A stretch of DNA of 54,124 nucleotides. Origin: Acidobacteriaceae bacterium. GTDB lineage: Bacteria; Acidobacteriota; Terriglobia; Bryobacterales; Bryobacteraceae. The DNA lies in contig JADCJL010000162.1 of assembly GCA_020247055.1 (NCBI GenBank), positions 1-54,124 of the forward strand. The letters are read 5' to 3'. The position numbers and the translations under genes are program-made. The number at the start of each line of letters is the position of its first letter. Position 1 is the stretch's first letter. The notes under the pieces are model-generated. The model had not been told where the DNA came from and made no database searches. It saw only the letters and a list, made by a program, of their open reading frames with translations. Positions 51,642 through 54,124 of the stretch are shown here, in pieces.

Positions 51642-53318
51642 ATGCGCCCACTGCTCGCCCTCGCCGCCTTCTCCCTCGCGGCCTCAGGGCAGGGAATTCC
51701 CGTCCGCTCCTTCGAACCCGCCCCCAAAGCCCCTCCCTCCGGCCGCCCCTGGCCCGTCCGCTTCACCGACGTCTCCACCCCCGCCGGCCTCACCGCCCCC
51801 TTCCTCTCCGGCCTCCCCCTCACCAAGAAATACATCGTCGAAGCCAACGGCGCCGGCCTCGCCTTCTTTGACTACAACAACGACAACTACCCCGATATCT
51901 TCCTCCTCAATAGCGCCCGCTTCGCCAAAGGCCCCACCCCCACCAATCACCTCTACCGCAACAACAAAAATGGCACCTTCACCGACGTCACCGCCCAGGC
52001 CGGCCTCACCCGCTCCGGCTGGGGCAACGGCCTCTGCTCCGGCGACGTCAACAACGACGGCCACGAAGATCTCTTCCTCACCTACTGGGGCCCCAACGCC
52101 CTCTATCTCAACAAAAACGGCGTCTTCACGGAGGTAACCCAGGCCGCCGGCCTCGCCCGCCCCGGTAAAGAATGGAGCTCCGGCTGCACCTTCCTCGACT
52201 ACGACCGCGACGGCCACCTCGACCTCTTCATCGCCCAATACCTCGACTTCGACCCCGCCAAAACACCCCTCCCCGGCGCCGCCCCCTACTGCCAGTGGAA
52301 AGGCATGCCCGTCTTCTGCGGCCCCCGCGGCCTCCCCTACGGCCGCGCCCTCCTCTACCGCAACCAGGGCAATGGCACCTTCACCGACGTCACCCAAGCC
52401 TCCGGCATCGCCGCCGCCAAAGACTTCTACGCCTTCACCACCCTCGCCGCCGACCTCAACGCCGACGGCTGGACCGACCTCTACGTCGCCTGCGACGCCA
52501 CCCCCAGCCTCTTCTTCCGCAACAACAAAAACGGCACCTTCTCCGAAATCGGCGCCGAAGCCGGCGTCGCCTTCAACGAACACGGCCAGGAACAAAGCGG
52601 CATGGGCGCCGCCGTCGGCGACTTCGATAACGACGGCCGCCTCGACCTCCTCAAAACCAACTTCGCCAACGACTACCCCAACCTCTACCGCAACCTCGGC
52701 AACGGCCTCTTTGAAGACGTCGTCCTCCGCGCCGGCCTCGCCGTCAACCCCCAGTACGTCGCCTGGGGCATCGGCCTCGTCGACTTCGACAACGACGGCT
52801 GGAAAGACGTCTTCCAGGTCAACGGCCACCTCTTTCCCGAACTCGGCCCCGCCGCCTACCGCAACCCCCGCCTCCTCTACCGCAACCTCGGCAACGGCCG
52901 CTTCGAAGACCTCTCCCCCGCCTACCTCGCCCCCGCCTCCAGCCGCGGCGCCGCCTTCGGCGACTTCGATAACGACGGCCGCCTCGACGTCCTCATCCAG
53001 AACATGGACGCCCCCCCCACCCTCCTCCGCAACTCCGGCGCCCCCCTCGGCAACTGGCTCAAACTCCTCCTCCAAGGCACCCAGTCGAACCGCTCCGCCA
53101 TCGGCTCCACCGTCCGCCTCCTCGGCCAAACCGAAGCCGTTGCCAGCCAGTCCAGCTACCTCTCCGTCAACGACCGCCGCCTCCACTTCGGTCTCGGCTC
53201 CGCCCAACAAGTCGACTCCATCGCCGTCCGCTGGCCCTCCGGCCAAACCGAACTCTTCGGCCCCTACCCCGCCAACCAAACCGTCACCCTCGTCGAAGGA
53301 TCCGGCCGCCGCCCATGA
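51642..53318 (+). CDS. Secreted CRTAC1-like protein: FG-GAP/VCBS repeats with ASPIC/UnbV domain
   Basis: The 558-residue protein has a signal peptide (MRPLLALAAFSLAASGQ) and about seven FG-GAP-type calcium-binding blades containing DxDxDG-like loops: FDYNNDNYPDIF, GDVNNDGHEDLF, LDYDRDGHLDLF, ADLNADGWTDLY, GDFDNDGRLDLL, VDFDNDGWKDVF and GDFDNDGRLDVL. The C-terminal ASPIC/UnbV domain contains LQGTQSNRSAIGSTVRL, SSYLSVNDRRLHFGLG and VRWPSGQTE. Such proteins are very numerous in Solibacter-type genomes and are thought to mediate adhesion or extracellular binding. AGAAGGAA lies just before the ATG. It overlaps the TPR gene by ATGA, the usual partner of this family. Confidence 0.95.
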   Translation: MRPLLALAAFSLAASGQGIPVRSFEPAPKAPPSGRPWPVRFTDVSTPAGLTAPFLSGLPLTKKYIVEANGAGLAFFDYNNDNYPDIFLLNSARFAKGPTPTNHLYRNNKNGTFTDVTAQAGLTRSGWGNGLCSGDVNNDGHEDLFLTYWGPNALYLNKNGVFTEVTQAAGLARPGKEWSSGCTFLDYDRDGHLDLFIAQYLDFDPAKTPLPGAAPYCQWKGMPVFCGPRGLPYGRALLYRNQGNGTFTDVTQASGIAAAKDFYAFTTLAADLNADGWTDLYVACDATPSLFFRNNKNGTFSEIGAEAGVAFNEHGQEQSGMGAAVGDFDNDGRLDLLKTNFANDYPNLYRNLGNGLFEDVVLRAGLAVNPQYVAWGIGLVDFDNDGWKDVFQVNGHLFPELGPAAYRNPRLLYRNLGNGRFEDLSPAYLAPASSRGAAFGDFDNDGRLDVLIQNMDAPPTLLRNSGAPLGNWLKLLLQGTQSNRSAIGSTVRLLGQTEAVASQSSYLSVNDRRLHFGLGSAQQVDSIAVRWPSGQTELFGPYPANQTVTLVEGSGRRP

Positions 53319-54124
53319 CCGTCCTCTTCCTCCTCGCCCTCTTCTTCCAACCCCCCGGCCCCGCCATGGAGCGCCAGTGGCAGCAGGAACTCGCCGCCAC
53401 CCCCCAAGCCTTCGCCCCCGCCTTCAACCTCGGCTTCTACTACTTCAACGCCAACCGCCTCGCCGATGCCGAGCCCCTCCTCCGCCGCGCCGCCAAAGCC
53501 AACCCTGCCGACTTCAATACCCACTACATCCTCGGCGTCGTCTGCCAGCGCCAATCCCGCCGCGAAGACGCCCTCCGCAGTTGGCGCACCGCCCTCGCCC
53601 TTCAGCCCAACCATCTCCGCCTCATGAAGATCATGAGCGTCGAATACACCGAAGGCCGCTACTTCGCCGAAGCCGCCGCCCTCGCCCGCCGCGTCCTCGC
53701 CCTCGAACCCAACGACCAGCAAGCCTGGGTCCTCGCCATCAAAGCCCTCGCCGACGCCCAGGAGTTCGCCCCCGCCGCCGCCCTCGCCAAAGACGCCGCC
53801 GCCCGCTTCCCCGCCAACGCCCGCCTCAGCTTCGAATGCGCCTTCCTCCTCCACCGCCAGGGCCGCTTCGCCGAAGCCGCCCCCCTGCTCGAAGCCGCCA
53901 CCAAAAACGAGCCCAACTTCGAAGAACCCTGGTACCTCCTCGGCGACATCCACCTCAAGCAGGAGCAGTTCCGCCCCGCCATCCCGTTCTTCGCACGCGC
54001 CATCGCCCTCCGCCCCGCCTACCTCCCCGCGCTCCTCGGCCTCGCCCGCGTCCACATCGCCCTCGAGCAGTGGGACGCCGCCCGCTCCCAACTCGCCGCC
54101 GCCGCCGCCGCCCGCCCGGACGAC
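53315..54124 (+). CDS. TPR-repeat protein, probably exported (3' end cut)
   Basis: The first 270 codons are present. A short hydrophobic N-terminus (MTVLFLLALFFQPPGPA) suggests export or anchoring. At least six tetratricopeptide repeats follow: FNLGFYYFNANRLADAEPLL, THYILGVVCQRQSRREDALR, EPWYLLGDIHLKQEQFRPAI and LLGLARVHIALEQWDAARSQ show the W/Y-x2-LG-Y/A-A-P pattern. Together with the coupled CRTAC1-like gene it forms a two-gene unit common in Acidobacteriota. The role is protein-protein scaffolding, with no specific partner visible. The stop lies beyond the window. Confidence 0.9.
   Translation, partial: MTVLFLLALFFQPPGPAMERQWQQELAATPQAFAPAFNLGFYYFNANRLADAEPLLRRAAKANPADFNTHYILGVVCQRQSRREDALRSWRTALALQPNHLRLMKIMSVEYTEGRYFAEAAALARRVLALEPNDQQAWVLAIKALADAQEFAPAAALAKDAAARFPANARLSFECAFLLHRQGRFAEAAPLLEAATKNEPNFEEPWYLLGDIHLKQEQFRPAIPFFARAIALRPAYLPALLGLARVHIALEQWDAARSQLAAAAAARPDD

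Noticed and set aside
51684-53279. A 531-codon open frame on the - strand opposite the FG-GAP/UnbV gene
   Set aside because: It consists almost only of Val, Glu, Gly and Ala, the mirror of the Asp/Asn-rich blades on the coding strand.
1-54124. CRISPR arrays, tRNA or rRNA genes, insertion sequences
   Set aside because: No regularly spaced repeats, cloverleaf-like sequences, rRNA-conserved stretches or transposase genes were seen; the only recombinase is XerD with no flanking attachment repeats.

Overview
This is high-GC bacterial chromosome, most likely from an Acidobacteriota member of the Bryobacterales/Solibacter type. The signs are an Oar-like TonB-dependent receptor with an N-terminal carboxypeptidase-regulatory domain, a DUF1592/DUF1552 pair, a CRTAC1-type FG-GAP/UnbV protein beside a TPR protein, unfused MacB-like permeases, paired M16 peptidases, and many secreted proteins. 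No rRNA, tRNA, CRISPR array, prophage or insertion sequence was seen. The lineage is inferred from gene families only.

Layout. 0-6.5 kb: a 3'-cut heparinase-like/SUMF1 fusion (-), divergent from the TonB receptor (+), then a small membrane protein. 6.5-7.6 kb: an intergenic zone with three copies of a hairpin repeat, a terminator and a possible gene remnant. 7.6-12.1 kb: a translationally coupled operon (propeller protein, DUF1592 haem protein, DUF1552 protein). 12.3-18.5 kb: a stop-interrupted small secreted protein, a dihaem cytochrome c, a hydrolase, a GroEL paralogue coupled to a secreted isoaspartyl methyltransferase, and a lipase-like hydrolase. 18.5-22.5 kb: the operon bactofilin, methyltransferase, lysS, lolC/E-type permease. 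22.6-27.8 kb: CocE/NonD hydrolase, class V aminotransferase, GT4 glycosyltransferase, a small Cys protein and a stand-alone winged-helix protein. 27.8-34.2 kb: cstA-ybdD, then a five-gene operon (sialidase-like propeller, orphan hydantoinase B, two 4-TM transporter halves, a membrane protein) closed by two short copies of the same hairpin repeat. 34.2-46 kb: CCA/poly(A) polymerase-like protein, xerD, a LolA-like/M16/M16 cluster followed by two MacB-like permeases, a YheT hydrolase and a GAF-ANTAR regulator. 46-54.1 kb: a secreted zinc peptidase with TPRs, DinB-like protein, HtrA-coaE-folD operon, FG-GAP/UnbV protein and a 3'-cut TPR protein.

Whole-window signals. The + strand is G-rich up to about 25.8 kb and C-rich after it, whatever the gene direction. 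This is the pattern expected at a replication terminus, or at an inversion or join. A family of structured repeats bounded by GCGCACA/TGTGCGC occurs six times, in a 70-76 bp and a 31 bp form, mostly followed by T-runs; it looks like a dispersed terminator-like element. Many gene borders overlap by 1-8 bases (ATGA, GTGA, TTGA), and two convergent pairs share a CTAG in which both stop codons overlap.

In function, the window is dominated by envelope and periplasmic biology (nutrient uptake, polysaccharide and protein breakdown, lipoprotein and envelope quality control), with housekeeping genes (lysS, coaE, folD, xerD) between.
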